Source: Pagrus major
Taxonomy: Eukaryota; Chordata; Actinopteri; Spariformes; Sparidae
Length of the DNA stretch: 64,000 nucleotides
Direction of reading: 5' to 3'
Assembly: GCF_040436345.1 (NCBI RefSeq)
Contig: NC_133235.1
Location: 15,710,660 to 15,774,659, forward strand
In this document: positions 1-18,997 of the stretch, piece after piece
Position numbering within the stretch: position 1 is the stretch's first letter
How the letters are laid out: each line of letters starts with the position of its first letter
Made by a program: the position numbers and the translations under genes
Notes under the pieces: generated by a model
Told to the model about the DNA's origin: nothing
Seen by the model: only the letters and a program-made list of their open reading frames with translations
The model's database searches: none

Positions 1-544
1 CTAAGTGCTGCCCCTGCTTTCCAGTTTTTATGATAACAGAGGACAACAGAGGAAGGATCCCTTTTTATGCTAAGCTAACTGCCAGCTGGCTACACATTTG
101 TACTTTGCTTGCAGGCATGATAGTTGTATTAATCTCCTCATCTAAATCTTGGCAAGAAAGACAGAAGGCACATTTCCCAAACTTTTTCCTTTATATTATC
201 AGTTTTTTATGGCATGCAGTAATGTCCTCTACTTCCACTGTGAATCTTACAAGATGTGGATTCTGCTGCTCCTGGCAGCGCATGAAAAAGGCGTGTTCAC
301 AGAGAATCACTCACATCATGATCTCACTTTGATTTCTTCACCTCACCACTGAGGAGTCTGTTACATAAGAAGTGAGGTCTTTCAAAGTTAATGCTGGAAA
401 TTTCCATTTGAAAGTTGGGAAACTTGTAAAAAATAAAAATACACCTATCAGCTCAAAGTATGATTCGAATGTCTCCTGCTGCAGACTCTGGAAAATCATG
501 ATTTTTCTGGGCGGCTGTGACATTCAGAGGATGAAGGCTCTTAC
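1..544. other. Intron sequence of acss2-like, left edge
   Basis: This lies downstream of the exon 10 donor on the minus strand. I see no acceptor-plus-exon matching the next ACSS segment (LGTVGEPINPEAW) and no recognisable repeat. Confidence 0.5.
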
Positions 545-678
545 TTCTGCAGCGGTTCCCGTCCGTACTTCATCAGCAGGCGGATGGCTGTCGGAGCTGT
601 GTAGAACTTGGTCACTTTGTACTTCTCAATGATCTCCCAGAACCGGCCCACGTGAGGGTGGACAGGAATACCTTCAAA
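545..678 (-). CDS. acss2l: acss2-like coding exon 10 (last one in window)
   Basis: Residues 354-397 plus two bases. [20 protein letters not shown] is followed by [19 protein letters not shown]. Donor AGAA|gtaaga. No further exon is recognisable in 1-544, so the gene continues beyond the left edge. Confidence 0.92.
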
Positions 679-3600
679 CTGGAGAAAACACACGCATCAT
701 CTCTCAGGAGACCTCACTCCTATGAGCGCCCTCTGATAAAATGTGTCTGTCAATGTGTCACTAATATGAAATAAAAGGTCGGTTTCAGTCTCACCAGGAC
801 ACTCGTGGCACCATTTGCAAGGGGACCATATGTGATGTAGGAGTGGCCGGTGATCCAGCCGATGTCAGCTGTGCACCAGTACACGTCGTCATGGTGATGA
901 TCGAAAACGTACTTGAAGGTCAGCGACGTGTAGAGCAGATACCCAGCAACAGTGTGGAGAACACCCTGTACCATACACAAGGACAGAAACATGAACGAGG
1001 AGATAATTGGTCAACACAAAGAGAGCAGACAGCAAAAATATGGGGCCTCTCGATGCAGGCGGAGGAGGCATGTAGGCTATGTTGGTCTGTGTGTGTGTGT
1101 GTGGTCTTGTACATGCTACAAAGTGAGGACCAAAGTGTATTTGACATAGAATGAGGACCTTTTTGAGAAGTGAGGACATTTTGTCCAGTCCTCACATCTA
1201 TGCACAGCTGCTTCAGGGTTAGACATTTAATAGTGATTGTTGAGGTTAGGGTAAGGGGCTGGAGAATGCATTATGTCAATGACACAAAGATAGGAGAGCA
1301 AGTAGGTGTGTGTGTGTGAGACAAAGAGAGAGCGATTTCATACTATCAGACGCTCTGAGTTCCGTCTTTTGTGCAACATAATAATACCACAAAATAAACA
1401 GAAAATACAAAACACATGTGCAATTGAGGTTTATTTATTTTTTGTCTTTCTTTAGCATTGAATAACCATCATTTCATTTTATGTGAGGCCAGCATGGTTA
1501 GCACCATTACAGGCTTATCAAAGTAGAAAATTACAGAAGGGTATTGCTGCCACGGCAGAAAAACAAAAATGGATCCGTACCATGCTACAACATGTTTTTT
1601 CACATTATAACAATATATCTTCTACTCTTTATCTATAAAACCGGTTTCTACATACACCTGTGTCTTACCTTGGGTTTACCGGTGGAGCCGCTGGTGTAGA
1701 GGATAAACAGCGGGTCCTCAGCATCCAGCCACTCGGGTTCACACTCTTCAGGCGAGTCTCTCATCGCCTCGTCCCACCACACATCACACTCTGAGTCCCA
1801 GGGGGTCTGAACACACCGGAGCAAGAGGGCATAAGACAAATAAAAACCCCTCATTACATCTGCTCTGATAAAGCACAGGCAGCAACACCATCAATTTTTG
1901 AACTGACTTTAATTTACTGAGCTCCTATGAGGCATTTTGGGATATTCTTTTGTTGTTTTAGCAGCAGGAGAACAATTACATGATCCTCTGGGGGTTGTGG
2001 ACTTGCGGAAAGTGGCTTAGCATAAAAATCTGGGTCTCATTCATTTGCATTTACAAGAATTTTGTCATCAGCTGCTTTTCCTCTGATTGTTATCCTTCTT
2101 TTCCCTTTTTGTCTATTCTCTTTTAAACTACACACTTACTTCAAAGTTCAACTGAAGTCTTCAGCATCTGTGTCAGCGCAGTGCCACTTTTGGCGACTTT
2201 TCTTTGGAGACTGACTATTTTTGTCCACCCTACTGCCGCAGGAGTGGACCTGACTTTCTGCACCTGCCGTACTATTCATTCAGCCAACAGTGAAGGTAAG
2301 AATGTAAAATTTGAGAATTGGGGATAAAAACAATCTTCATATGAGAATGTACGACATGAATGAATGTGCAGTAGCACTAAAAAAGTGCCAAATCTAACCC
2401 CTAACCCATAAATAGATTTCTACAGACTTGAAACAGTGATACATTTAAACATAGATAGTGGTTTTACATGTCATTCAATTGAGTGAATATTTTGTTTTAT
2501 TTGGTGTTGTGTGAAACACTTTCATCTCCTAACTATCAAATTTTTGTAAGCTAAGAAAAACAGCCGAGAGAAAATTTACTTCAAGTAAAAAATCACTAAA
2601 TTTGCATATTTGGAGATATTTTATGTTCTAGCTTTTTTTCTACCTCTACTGGGTTTACATCTTTATCTCAACATTACATTATCACACTACACGTCACAGA
2701 TACTGTAACACATTTTGTGCCAGTTAAGCTCTAAGAAAATGGCTGTAAATCCAAACATTAGTAGCTTAAAATGTGTCATACCTGTAGTTTGTTGCATGCA
2801 GCTCCGCTTTTTGTCCTCAGTGCGTGGTGCTTGACGATGAGGCATTTAGTGACGCTAGATGATGCTCTGTGAAGAAATTAAAAATACCATGTGAAACTTC
2901 TTCTCTCCATCTCATCTTTTTTTCAGATTTTTCAACTGCACTTGTCAACTTTCCTATATGATGAAATATTTGTCTCTGTAAAAACTTTAAAACAACAAGA
3001 CACCCTCCATCCTTTGACCCTTAAATCCTATTGGGAAAACAATCTTAAACAGGGAAAAGGGGAGTAACCTGGGGAATAGCAACAGAGGAGAGATCCCTCT
3101 TATAAGACAGAAGTAGTTGCAGAAGCTCAAGTAAACACTGATTGCATAGAGTAATGGCTGCAGAAAAATGACACCATCTGTGTATAGATTTATTCCCCTC
3201 ACTTTTACTATTCAGTAAAAGTAAAAAAAAAAACTTCAATGAAGGTCGAATTATGGCTCTAAGAAAGTATGTCTGCCACTGCGCAACCAAAATTATATCT
3301 ATAAAGGGAGTGGGTCCTCTTATTAGAAACATAACAACAACATAATATAAAGTTAAAGATATGATAAAGATATGAGTTAGGATTAAATAGTGTCAGGCTA
3401 ACTTTAACTTTGCCACATGAGGCTTAGTATAACAGACAATATTAATATACACTTTATTTTGAAATAATACCCCTAAACATATCTGCATCCCTGACCCCCC
3501 TCAGATAACTATTCCCAGCATGCTTCGTTTCTCAGCTCACACCCTTCCCAGGCTCATGTTGCCACAGGGGACGAGCAGTGCTGGTGTCCCTGATGAGTCT

Positions 3601-6600
3601 TGTTCTCATGTTGCCCAGAAACTCTGTTATGTGTAACGCAGGCAGTGCGCCTCCTCATCGTCTGATAACAGCTGATAGGGCTTTGCCACATGTGTGTGTG
3701 TGTGCGTGTGTGTGTGTCCAGTGAGTCATAGTCCAGGATTTGAGTCCCATTACCAGCAGCTAGTGTAAATATGGGTGGTTGCTGAGAACCGAGAAACCGT
3801 TGGACTTACTTTTGCCTGCACTTCTCTAGAGCCTCGTCTGCAATCTGTTTCAGGTTGATCAACTTCTCTCCTCTATAAACACCATCTGTGTGTTACAAAT
3901 GGATGGAGGGGGAGAGTGAGGGATGGGTAGGTGGAGAGACAGATGACTTTACAACTTGAAAACACATCTTTACAGCCCCTGAGCACTACAACAAATTATA
4001 TCCTGGAGCTGCTGCCCGCCGGACCTACCTGCCGTCACCAGGACGCAGCTCTGGGCATCCATTATCCTCTCACACAGAGACTCAGAGGAGAAACCAGCAA
4101 ACTGGACATGAGAAAGAGAAAGACGAGAAATAAAAAGGTGGAAAAGCTGAATTACAGTTTTAGCTTTAGCTTTCCTTAATTGTTATTGTGGCCACAACGG
4201 GTGCGGTTTAGTAAAGTGCAAACAGACATCTGGTGCATGCTGTTCCTTCTCATTGCTATGTATAGAGGAGTCACCTTGTTCAATGTTACATAATGAAACA
4301 GACATTTATAATGAATCTTTTATATGATTGTCATTTGCGGCGTACCCTGCCAGACGCTTGTGTTCTTGCCAAGGTTAATAGTTCACAAAGGATAAAGTGT
4401 CAGTGTTGATGACAGCATTATGAATCAGGTCACTGACGACTTTGCACTCAGCAAAATGTCACTGCATGAGTGGCACTGGCTGTCCTGCCCACCTCCATCT
4501 ATGACTTAATTTCATGCCAAGCTAATTTATGATTAATATTAACAGTCACATGAGGAACTAAGAGGCTGGCGCTATTCCAGAGATCCCGATGTCGCTAAGT
4601 GATGTTCATATTAAATATGAAAAAAGAAAAAACTCAGTTGGAACATTTACAACAATGACCAAGCACAGACAAGGTCACTTACCCGTTAGTCTGCCAAAAA
4701 CAGGCCTGTGCAAGTCATAAAAAAAACCCAGCTTGGAGCAGGGGGAGATATTTTTAACAGGGCTGCTAACCTTTGCACAGATGGGGAAGGTTGGAAAGCT
4801 AAAATAGAGTTGGCTTTAGTGCAAAACTGCACTGACTGTCTCTGGATACAGCCAGTAAATGTCTGACCCATATATTGAGCGCAGGTGCTGCCAGAGCTGT
4901 GTTGACACAGAACAGCTGATAACTACAGGAGCAAAGCAGTCAGGACTCAACAGAGGCAAGAACTCAAGTTCAGCTGATGTTTTCTCCTGGAAATGAGGTC
5001 AAAGCAGCCAACACTGCTAACATGTTGACTGCCTGCACTACTTCTCACAGATGTGTCGGAAATTAAAGATGCTACAAGGAACATACATTTGTGTTGATTC
5101 TGGCGCCCCCTGTGGACAAAAGCAGTATTGCCACTTGTTGTAAAGATCATAATCTGGCTAGTGCGTGCATTTGTTTTGGAAGTCAGTCATGCTATTATTC
5201 TTTTTTAAAGGGGCTCTATGTAACATTTTTTAGCAATTTACATGTCAATAAATCTTTATTTGTATAGCGCCAATTCACAACAACAGTCATGTCGTGACAC
5301 TTTCCAAACTGAGCAGGTCTAGACCATAATCTTTGATTCATTTATTTTCAGAGGCCAAACATATCCCCCATCAGCAAGCACTTGGTGACAATGGCAAGAA
5401 AAATGTATTAAGCACTTAATACAAACATGTATTTAGCACTTTTTGAGCGGATTGTAACTGAAAAATGAGACCTTCCTTGTCTCCATTGGTTGCCTATACA
5501 AGCCTGTGGACTATTTGTTGAAGTTGTTTAATGCTGCTGGACTGTAGATTTCTTTTCAGATTTTCCATGACAGCCCAAAGGACCACGACTTGATTCAGTG
5601 CGTCTCTCCATTCCACTAACAGAGAGCCAGTGTTAGTTTAGAAATGGAGTCTGTTAACATAAACTAATGCCTGGCTTGCAACACAACACAGAAGTTCAAC
5701 AGAGCCTCTTTAAATACAGCTGTTTTCAGGATGTATGACAGCAAGGTAATGTATGTATTTGTTGCTGTGTAAGATCTAACTGTAATATGATGATGGTGAA
5801 ACAAGGTAAGTTTTTGTTTTAGTGCCATACCACCAGAGTACAGAGCAGCTTCTTTCCTCAGGCTGTGAGACAAAGTCCTTGTCGTTCACTTAAGAATACC
5901 TAAGAAGTTAAATCTTTTACATTTTGAGAACATACTGATATCAAATGACATTACATCTGTATGTAGCAAATAGGGCTGTCACAATGTCACATTTTCAAAA
6001 CACGATTATTGTGGCTAAAAAGATCACACTAACAATACTATCATGATATCAACCCCACATGTAGAGTGTCTCTCTCTCGTCTGTCATCTCCACCAACATG
6101 TTTTTTTTATCCAGCAGTAGTAGCCACACTCTGTGGTAGCTAGTTAATTATTAATTATTGACACAATATCAATATTTCATTTTTAAATATCACCATTAAC
6201 AGCAATTGGTTAAGCGTGACACACCTAGTCACAAACTCCACTAATCTGCCTCTCCAGACTGGGTGAAACAACGGCTGAACATCATTTGCATCAGTAAAGA
6301 GGCTGTTAATCATCACACTACTTACCACAATGGAGTGAACAGCACCTATCCTGGCACAGGCCAGCATAGTGTAGACCAGCTCTGGGATCATGGGAAGGTA
6401 GATGGACACCCTGTCCCCCTTCTTTACACCTTAACAAGAAAACAAACATACTTTTGTTTTTCATCCTGACCTGATCTGGGTTACCTCTACATTCAAACCA
6501 GCAATGGCAATTTATTTTAGGCTGGGTTTCAGCATGTTGGATATGATCTAGATGCTGTACTGTATGTCTGATATGTGACAAGTTCTTTGGGCATACTGGG

Positions 6601-9600
6601 CATAGAGCCACATCTGTTGAGCTGCAGCTTGCTGGTTATTGGCCAAATGACAATGCTAATATTTGTTCTTGTAATTACACAATGTTGGAAAGATTTTAGA
6701 TGATAGTTTTATAACTATAAACCTGTGTACCTTTGTGAGATATAGACCACTGCTGACATTAAAGGTTATAGTACTGCTATGATAATGTTGTTTGAAGCTT
6801 TTGCCAAGGTCTGCATTATTGAGACGTAGTTTGACATGATGCCCTTTTTTCCTCATTTACAGGCTGAAACATGTTGGAATTAAGCAAAGATTTTGGCATA
6901 TGTTAAATTCTGTCTCGTTTTACTCAGTTTCAGAGTTTCTCACCCATTTTCTTGAGGACATTAGCACAGCGGCAGACCTGGCTCAGAAGCTGGCGGTAGG
7001 TGATGGCCATGTGGTGGTCTGGTGAGTTCCCCTCCCTGAGACGACATTCAAGAGGAGAAACACGACCAAAATCCTATTATTATTTTAATGAAAGACAAAG
7101 AATCCCCCCAGATCCTCTGTTTCCTCCAAAAATACCCTCTCAGTGAGTTCTCTGAGTTCATCACAGGAGAGATAACGTGTTCCAGTTTTTCCTGGGTCTA
7201 TATTAGGTTTGGATGTTTGTCAGGACAGTTATTTGGAAAACTATGTCGCACAATGTCTCACAGGCCAGCAGACAGCGTGGTAGCAGTGCCTCTGGTGCAG
7301 GACAGAAGCCAAAACAATGAGACAGCCTGGCATCAACCCTATCGCTAGGCTGAGGATGGTGAAATAAATCATTATATAAATGCAGCTATTGATTAAGTGA
7401 CCTGAAGTGCATCACATAGAGAACTTTGTTCTTTTATGGATTTTTTGGACCATGTTAACATACGAAAAAGCCCACAAATTTAAATGTCTTTTAAAGATCT
7501 CTTCCTACTTCTTTGTGGCTATAAGCAAATATGTATGAAGTGGAGATCCACAGGGGTCAATCCTCAAAACTCTTTCATTCAAGTACAAAATGCTCCCATC
7601 AGCTCTGAATGTGCAAAAGTGAGGATTTCATGTGTCAAAAATACATTTACATTCAATTAAGGTTAAAACTGAACAAACTGAAAGTTTTCTTCATCTTGTC
7701 TGCTGCTGAAACCCTAATTGAGACATGTTGGTGCAGTCAGGGAATCAGACCTAAACTTTAATGGCCATGTCGAGACAATAACAGAGTATATCCTTAAAAT
7801 ACAGCCTGAATTAAGGAATTTACATACAAACAAGATTTGGGAAAAACTAATCCACGTCTTTATCTCTGTTAGGCTGGACTACTGTAATTGGATTTTCTCA
7901 GATCTTTGTAAAAAAAAAGAAAAAAGGTGACAGCTGTCACTCATTCAGAACGCTGCCCCTTAAGATCTAACAAGAAACCTGAGCTTATTACTCCAGTTCT
8001 CAAAATCTCTGCACTGTCCGTCAAATAATGTTTTACTAAGTACTTCTAGCACTGCTACTGCTACTACTATTACTACAACTACTACAACTGCATCTCAATT
8101 TAGATAAACTACCAAAAGACTTTCGAGCAAAATGCTTCTTCTATAGTATCAACACACCAGTCCTGCCATAAAATCCAAAATGGTGAAGCTGCTTTTAGCT
8201 GCTGTGCTTCAGATATCTTGAACAAATTCCAGAAAATCTCAGACTGGATCCACACTGAATGTTTACCACTGCCTCTGGACTTTGGGCAGTACATGTATAC
8301 ACAACATAAATTTTAGTCTGTGACTCATTTATGCTCTTTCATTTCCCTGACTTTTTTTAACTTAACTTTTTTTTTCTTTTTAGCCTGCATTTGCTTCATT
8401 TTATGCAATTTATGATACTGCTCAAGTTTCAGGCGTCATATATATTATTCATTCGTCCTCTGTATACATTCTTTAGTCTCTACAAGTAGTTTCCTTGTCT
8501 TGTCTAAAAAAGGGAAAATAGAAAATGACATTGAGATATCTTGTTTTGTCTGCAACGTACAGTTCTAGCAGCTAATGCATAACTTTTAACTACCACTACT
8601 GCCTTTATCAAAAGGGCATTTTGAAGCAGCTCCTCAATGACCTCCAAGGCTCTGATTTGACTTAAATGTTTGAAATTACAGCAGGATGTTTCACTTTTTA
8701 CTGCTATCACTTACTCCCTGTGAGAGGAAATATATTTTGGAGCAATTTTTGTATAAGCTAAATCCTTGAAAGGGTTAATAAACTCGGAGAGAATGGGTCT
8801 AAGTCTCTTTGTTGAAAACAGTGTTTGCTGAAAGGGTGACATTTAAGCCTTGGGACATCTGTCGTCGCAAAGCATTGAGACTCTTGTCAGTCTCCCATGT
8901 GAAGCCAGTACTGACAGTTCAAACCAAGAGCATGATTCTCTTTCTAAAGTCAAAGTTGTCTGTGGAAGGGATTACTGTCATGATGCCTTTTAATTCAATC
9001 AATTACCTTAAGAAACCACTTGGGGTTGAGGACGCACATTTCTATTTGTGGCTGGCAACTTTACATCTTTTTTGAAACCCAGACATCTTAATCCAGTGAT
9101 ATCAGCCTGTGTCATCTAGTAGATTCTAGTAGATGTAGTAACAGCAGTAAAAGTCAAATAAAAGGAGACACATTTGATGTTTGAATACTTTTTGGTGCCT
9201 GTTTTTTTGCAGCGTTCAACCGTTTGAGATGGTTTGACAAATACTGTTTGGTCAAGCTGTGAGTGAAAGTCATATGAGTGTTTAACTGGTCATAACAAAC
9301 CATCTGGTTACTGATAACACTGTAATAACACAGCTGACACAGACTATATCCTCCTCGCATTGTGTGCTGAAAATGGTGTGGCAAACACAGAGATCCTGCA
9401 TTACGTAAGTGCTTTAATGTAATGCAAACAGTGTTAAGACACTTATGTGGGTGATGGCTGGTCTCCACTGTGCCCAGTTCCATCCAACCTCTTTTGCTAA
9501 GCTCAGCAGTTATAGCGCCACTATTTCTTGTTTGCTGAGCCTCTTCAGTTGACAGTGCAAATATGTGCCATAACATCAAGTGAAACGACATGAAGTAGAG

Positions 9601-10582
9601 CCTTCATGGTGGGTTGTCGAGGGTGTGAGGCTTTACTGTAAGCACCAAGCTACTTTAAATTAAAATTTAAAGAGTTTAGTGAAAGCGTTCAGTGAGCAGA
9701 TTTAAGAGTTTACACAGTCATATTCAGAAAACAACCCATGAGGATGTTATTGGATTTTTCTTATTGAAATATTCTGGCGATATTCAAATAGAGTCAGCTT
9801 TGTTTTGCTGTAATAAAACACCAAACTCTTGTTTCTATAAGTCTAACAGGACTCTTACAATCTGCTGTAATGCTAGATTGGAAAATGTGTTGCGCCTTAG
9901 ATGAAATGCTGGAAAGCTTGACAACAAATCCTGTTAAATGTTCTCTGTTGATTCCGATTGAAGCTCTGACACTGTGTTGTGCTAGCTGGAGCTTGCTTTG
10001 GTCCATAGGGGTTGGCACAGGGGGCACGACAGTTGTTATTGACTGGAATACCTGACATAACTGCAGGCGGTATTTCCCATCAAAGCCATCATTCATCTCA
10101 GACAGACGCTGCTGCTTACCAGTAATAGGCAACTTTTTCACCGAGATTCCTCTCCTTCACAAGCCTGTCCAGGACATTATAGCACATGTTGGTTTTGGCC
10201 CCTTCCATGCATTTGACATAAATGTTCCCTTTTGTCACATCAAAGTTGTGCTGCATCATTGGTCCTGTTGCAGGCTTCTTCCAAAAGAAGTCATCAGCGA
10301 TCTCTTTCCAGAAAGCTGAAATAAAGTGATACTTTATGTAAGTGTTACAGGCTGCAGACAGAGCAGAGAGATGGTGCATAAAGACAGGCTCAGAGGGAGG
10401 TTAAATGCAAGGAAACACTGCGAACACTGCACTAAAAATACAGACAGCTTTGACCTACCTTCTGGATTCTCCAGAGACTTCCTGTACAGTGCCAGATAGG
10501 AGTTAAAATCAGGCACGTGAGCATCCCTCTTCAAGTCATCAGGAGGGTAGAACATTTTGTCCTGTGATTCAGGCACGACCAT
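545..10582 (-). CDS. acss2l: Acetyl-CoA synthetase, ACSS2-like (5' ten coding exons; 3' part outside window)
   Basis: This enzyme joins acetate, ATP and CoA into acetyl-CoA. Coding exons in transcript order are 10582-10459, 10315-10120, 7035-6944, 6429-6326, 4101-4029, 3885-3810, 2866-2782, 1806-1669, 965-795 and 678-545. All junctions are GT-AG and the frame stays open for 397 complete codons, about 57% of the usual ~700 aa. Visible family motifs are NFDVTKG near residue 70, CYNVLDR near 88, the ATP-binding loop [11 protein letters not shown] at 287-297, and [11 protein letters not shown] in exon 9. The N terminus ([10 protein letters not shown]...) has no arginine-rich mitochondrial presequence. 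The NFDVTKG and VLDR segments also fit ACSS2 better than ACSS1, so a cytosolic/nuclear enzyme is inferred. The catalytic C-terminal lysine lies outside the window. The gene is divergent from ndufv2. Family assignment is firm. The choice of acss2-like over a plain acss2 orthologue rests on my memory of fish paralogues and is less sure. Confidence 0.9.
795..965 (-). CDS. acss2l: acss2-like coding exon 9
   Basis: Residues 297-353 (171 bp, phase 0 on both sides). [12 protein letters not shown] is followed by [20 protein letters not shown], an ACSS core motif. Acceptor gtacag and donor CTG|gtgaga. Confidence 0.93.
1085..1260. repeat. GT tract followed by a GTGAGGAC repeat (fish dispersed repeat type)
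   Basis: A (GT)n run at 1088-1103 is followed by three direct copies of tGAGGAC (about 1122-1177) and an inverted GTCCTCAC copy (about 1187-1194), which can form a hairpin. A GGTTAGGGT-type tail follows. The arrangement resembles a dispersed repeat common in teleost introns. The family name is unknown to me. Confidence 0.5.
1669..1806 (-). CDS. acss2l: acss2-like coding exon 8 (ATP-binding loop)
   Basis: Residues 251-296. [17 protein letters not shown] leads into [19 protein letters not shown], the phosphate-binding loop of adenylate-forming enzymes. The exon boundary falls between PK and the following G. Acceptor ttcag and donor AAG|gtaaga. Confidence 0.93.
1807..2781. other. acss2-like intron 7-8, no recognisable element
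   Basis: AT-rich non-coding sequence with no family-like reading frame on either strand. I see nothing distinctive in it. Confidence 0.4.
2782..2866 (-). CDS. acss2l: acss2-like coding exon 7
   Basis: Residues 222-250, with [20 protein letters not shown]. This is the variable linker of the family. It is identified by position, by frame and by the VKH core. Acceptor tcacag and donor CTACAG|gtatga. Confidence 0.8.
2867..3809. other. acss2-like intron 6-7, mostly unique sequence
   Basis: It contains the GT microsatellite at 3691-3718 and otherwise no recognisable gene or element. Confidence 0.4.
3691..3718. repeat. (TG)n microsatellite
   Basis: TG dinucleotide run with one C interruption, 28 bp, inside an acss2-like intron. 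Confidence 0.9.
3810..3885 (-). CDS. acss2l: acss2-like coding exon 6
   Basis: Residues 197-221 plus two bases, with [20 protein letters not shown]. Acceptor cacag and donor CAAAA|gtaagt. Confidence 0.9.
4029..4101 (-). CDS. acss2l: acss2-like coding exon 5
   Basis: Residues 173-196 plus one base. It starts [13 protein letters not shown], directly continuing ...HSIVV as in ACSS2. Acceptor tccag and donor GCAG|gtaggt. Confidence 0.9.
5204..5714. mobile_element. MITE copy 1, TTTAAAGGGGCTCT termini, with internal insertion
   Basis: The left end TTTAAAGGGGCTCTATG and right end CAGAGCCTCTTTAAA are inverted repeats of each other. The interior matches the element at 48706-48956, for example agcaatttacatgt on the left, and ttagtttagaaatggagtc and aacataaactaatg on the right. 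About 200 bp at roughly 5248-5447 is absent from the other copy. It begins with a tttatttgtatagcgcc segment typical of fish retroposon tails, so it is probably a nested insertion. It lies in the acss2-like intron between exons 4 and 5. No target-site duplication is clear. Confidence 0.65.
5971..6227. mobile_element. hAT-like MITE remnant (TAGGGCTGTCAC ends)
   Basis: The left end tagggctgtcacaatgtcac and the reverse complement of the right end (taggtgtgtcacgc) form imperfect terminal inverted repeats. The interior is AT-rich and non-coding. It lies in the acss2-like intron immediately downstream of exon 4. hAT-type is inferred from the GGGCTGTCAC-style terminus. Confidence 0.5.
6326..6429 (-). 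CDS. acss2l: acss2-like coding exon 4
   Basis: Residues 138-172, with [17 protein letters not shown] and [14 protein letters not shown], a highly conserved acyl-adenylate-forming segment. The acceptor is the less common taag, preceded by a good pyrimidine tract. The donor is GTG|gtaagt. Confidence 0.9.
6944..7035 (-). CDS. acss2l: acss2-like coding exon 3
   Basis: Residues 107-138 (split codons at both ends), including [20 protein letters not shown]. Acceptor ctcag and donor ATGG|gtgag. The preceding intron (7036-10119) is the longest in this gene within the window. Confidence 0.9.
7700..8045 (+). mobile_element. L2-type LINE reverse-transcriptase remnant
   Basis: A translated segment contains [15 protein letters not shown], then [19 protein letters not shown], followed in another frame by LIQNAAP. 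This matches the 3' end of fish L2/Maui-type LINE reverse transcriptases (usual forms SRLDYCN and LQLIQNAAAR). Frames are broken and most of the element is missing, so it is a dead relic. It sits in the acss2-like intron between exons 2 and 3. Confidence 0.75.
8048..8091. repeat. Degenerate (ACT)n trinucleotide tract
   Basis: Imperfect CTACTACTATTACTACAACT-like repeat, about 44 bp, directly downstream of the LINE relic. Confidence 0.6.
8092..10119. other. Rest of acss2-like intron 2-3, nothing recognised
   Basis: Reading frames here, including a 145-codon one at 9154-9591 minus, have unremarkable composition and no splice or family support. I see no element ends. Confidence 0.4.
10120..10315 (-). 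CDS. acss2l: acss2-like coding exon 2
   Basis: Acceptor tttcag, donor CTG|gtaagc, residues 42-107. It carries [21 protein letters not shown] and CYNVLDR, the acetyl-CoA synthetase N-terminal domain signature. Confidence 0.9.
10459..10582 (-). CDS. acss2l: acss2-like coding exon 1 (start codon)
   Basis: It starts at ATG (10582-10580) with [10 protein letters not shown], covers residues 1-41 plus one base, and ends at donor AG|gtaggt. [21 protein letters not shown] matches the N-terminal helix region of ACSS2 proteins. I see no in-frame alternative start nearby. Confidence 0.88.
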
Positions 10583-11596
10583 TGTGGAAGGACAGATGTC
10601 AGTGGGCCAATATCATCTGAGAGTCAGAATATGGGTTAATCTAGAGCCACTGCTGATCTGTCTGGGTCCTCCTGGGTAAGGTAAGAACACCACAAGGCCT
10701 CCTGCACTGAGGCAACACAATTCAGCATGCATAAGACCCACCTCTAATCCCTGAGCAGCAGGCTCTCCACCGAGTCTGCTTAGGGCTAGAGCAGCCAATC
10801 GGCTCACGTAGTGCAGCACTCCCACTTTTTCATTGGAGGAGCCCTCCCTGGCATGTCAGTGGCTTTATTTTTCCAAGCAAGGAGTGGAGCAGGAGGAGAG
10901 GGACGATGGGGAGGTGTGCAGCAGGACGAATGCTGTGGATTCAGGCAGGCACAGGGAGGTTTCTTTTGACAGAGGGTGATGATGGGTGCCCCAAGAAAAG
11001 AGAGAAGTAAACAAAACACTGATCCTCAATGCATTGTCACTAAATGCTCTAGAAATAGTGGCTTAAGGATTTTAGATATACATATTTATTAAACTTGCAC
11101 AATATATAGTGTTTTAAAAATATAGGCTGCATGAGTTCTGTAAACCATATCAAATTATAACCTCTGCTCAACTTTTATTCTTTGACTTTGCTTTCATGTG
11201 TCATCATCCAATTGTGTTCTTGCCTTTTAATATGTGTCAGATTTTGGTTTTGACTAAAAAAATGTGAAATGATATATTGCTCTACTAAAGAATATTTGCT
11301 GGTTTCATGATTTGGAATATTTATCCCTCAAACGCTGGTAAACATGCAACGTGAACTCCCATTCAGGTTACATAACACAGCTCAGAGGAAATGTCCAAAT
11401 GGCTGTTGGCATCATTTGTTTTGGATCTCGCATTTCAATCTGGGATCGATTCACTAGCGCTGCGACTGACTGACGTAGCATCACGTAGCGTCACGTAGCG
11501 TCAGACCCTCTTAATCGAGCGTAAGCGCTTGTGTTGATGTCGGCCGCTGTCCCGTCCATTTGCTAACGCACCGGGACCAAACTTCAAGCCTCAAAG
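10583..11596. promoter_or_regulatory. Divergent intergenic region between acss2-like and ndufv2
   Basis: The two start codons face away from each other about 1 kb apart. The acss2-like side has a CCAAT in plus orientation (10795-10799) and an inverted one, ATTGG (10832-10836). The ndufv2 side has the CACGTAGCG tandem array (11471-11503) and GC-richer sequence up to its ATG. A shared or back-to-back promoter is inferred from spacing. No TATA box is evident. Transcription start sites cannot be fixed from sequence. Confidence 0.55.
11471..11503. repeat. 10-bp tandem repeat (TCACGTAGCG)3 near ndufv2 start
   Basis: TGACGTAGCA, TCACGTAGCG and TCACGTAGCG follow each other head to tail, then TCAG. 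The array lies 94 bp upstream of the ndufv2 ATG. The units contain TGACGTA (CRE-like) and CACGTA (E-box-like) cores. A regulatory role is inferred from position only. Confidence 0.75.
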
Positions 11597-18935
<7,339 letters not shown>

Positions 18936-18997
18936 ATGTTTTTCGAAGCAATTTGTCCCTAAAGCTGATATTATGTTTAACTCAAACATATTATGTA

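Noticed and set aside
9154..9591. 145-codon minus-strand frame in an acss2-like intron
   Set aside because: Its composition looks random. No family resemblance, repeat match or splice sites would include it in the gene.
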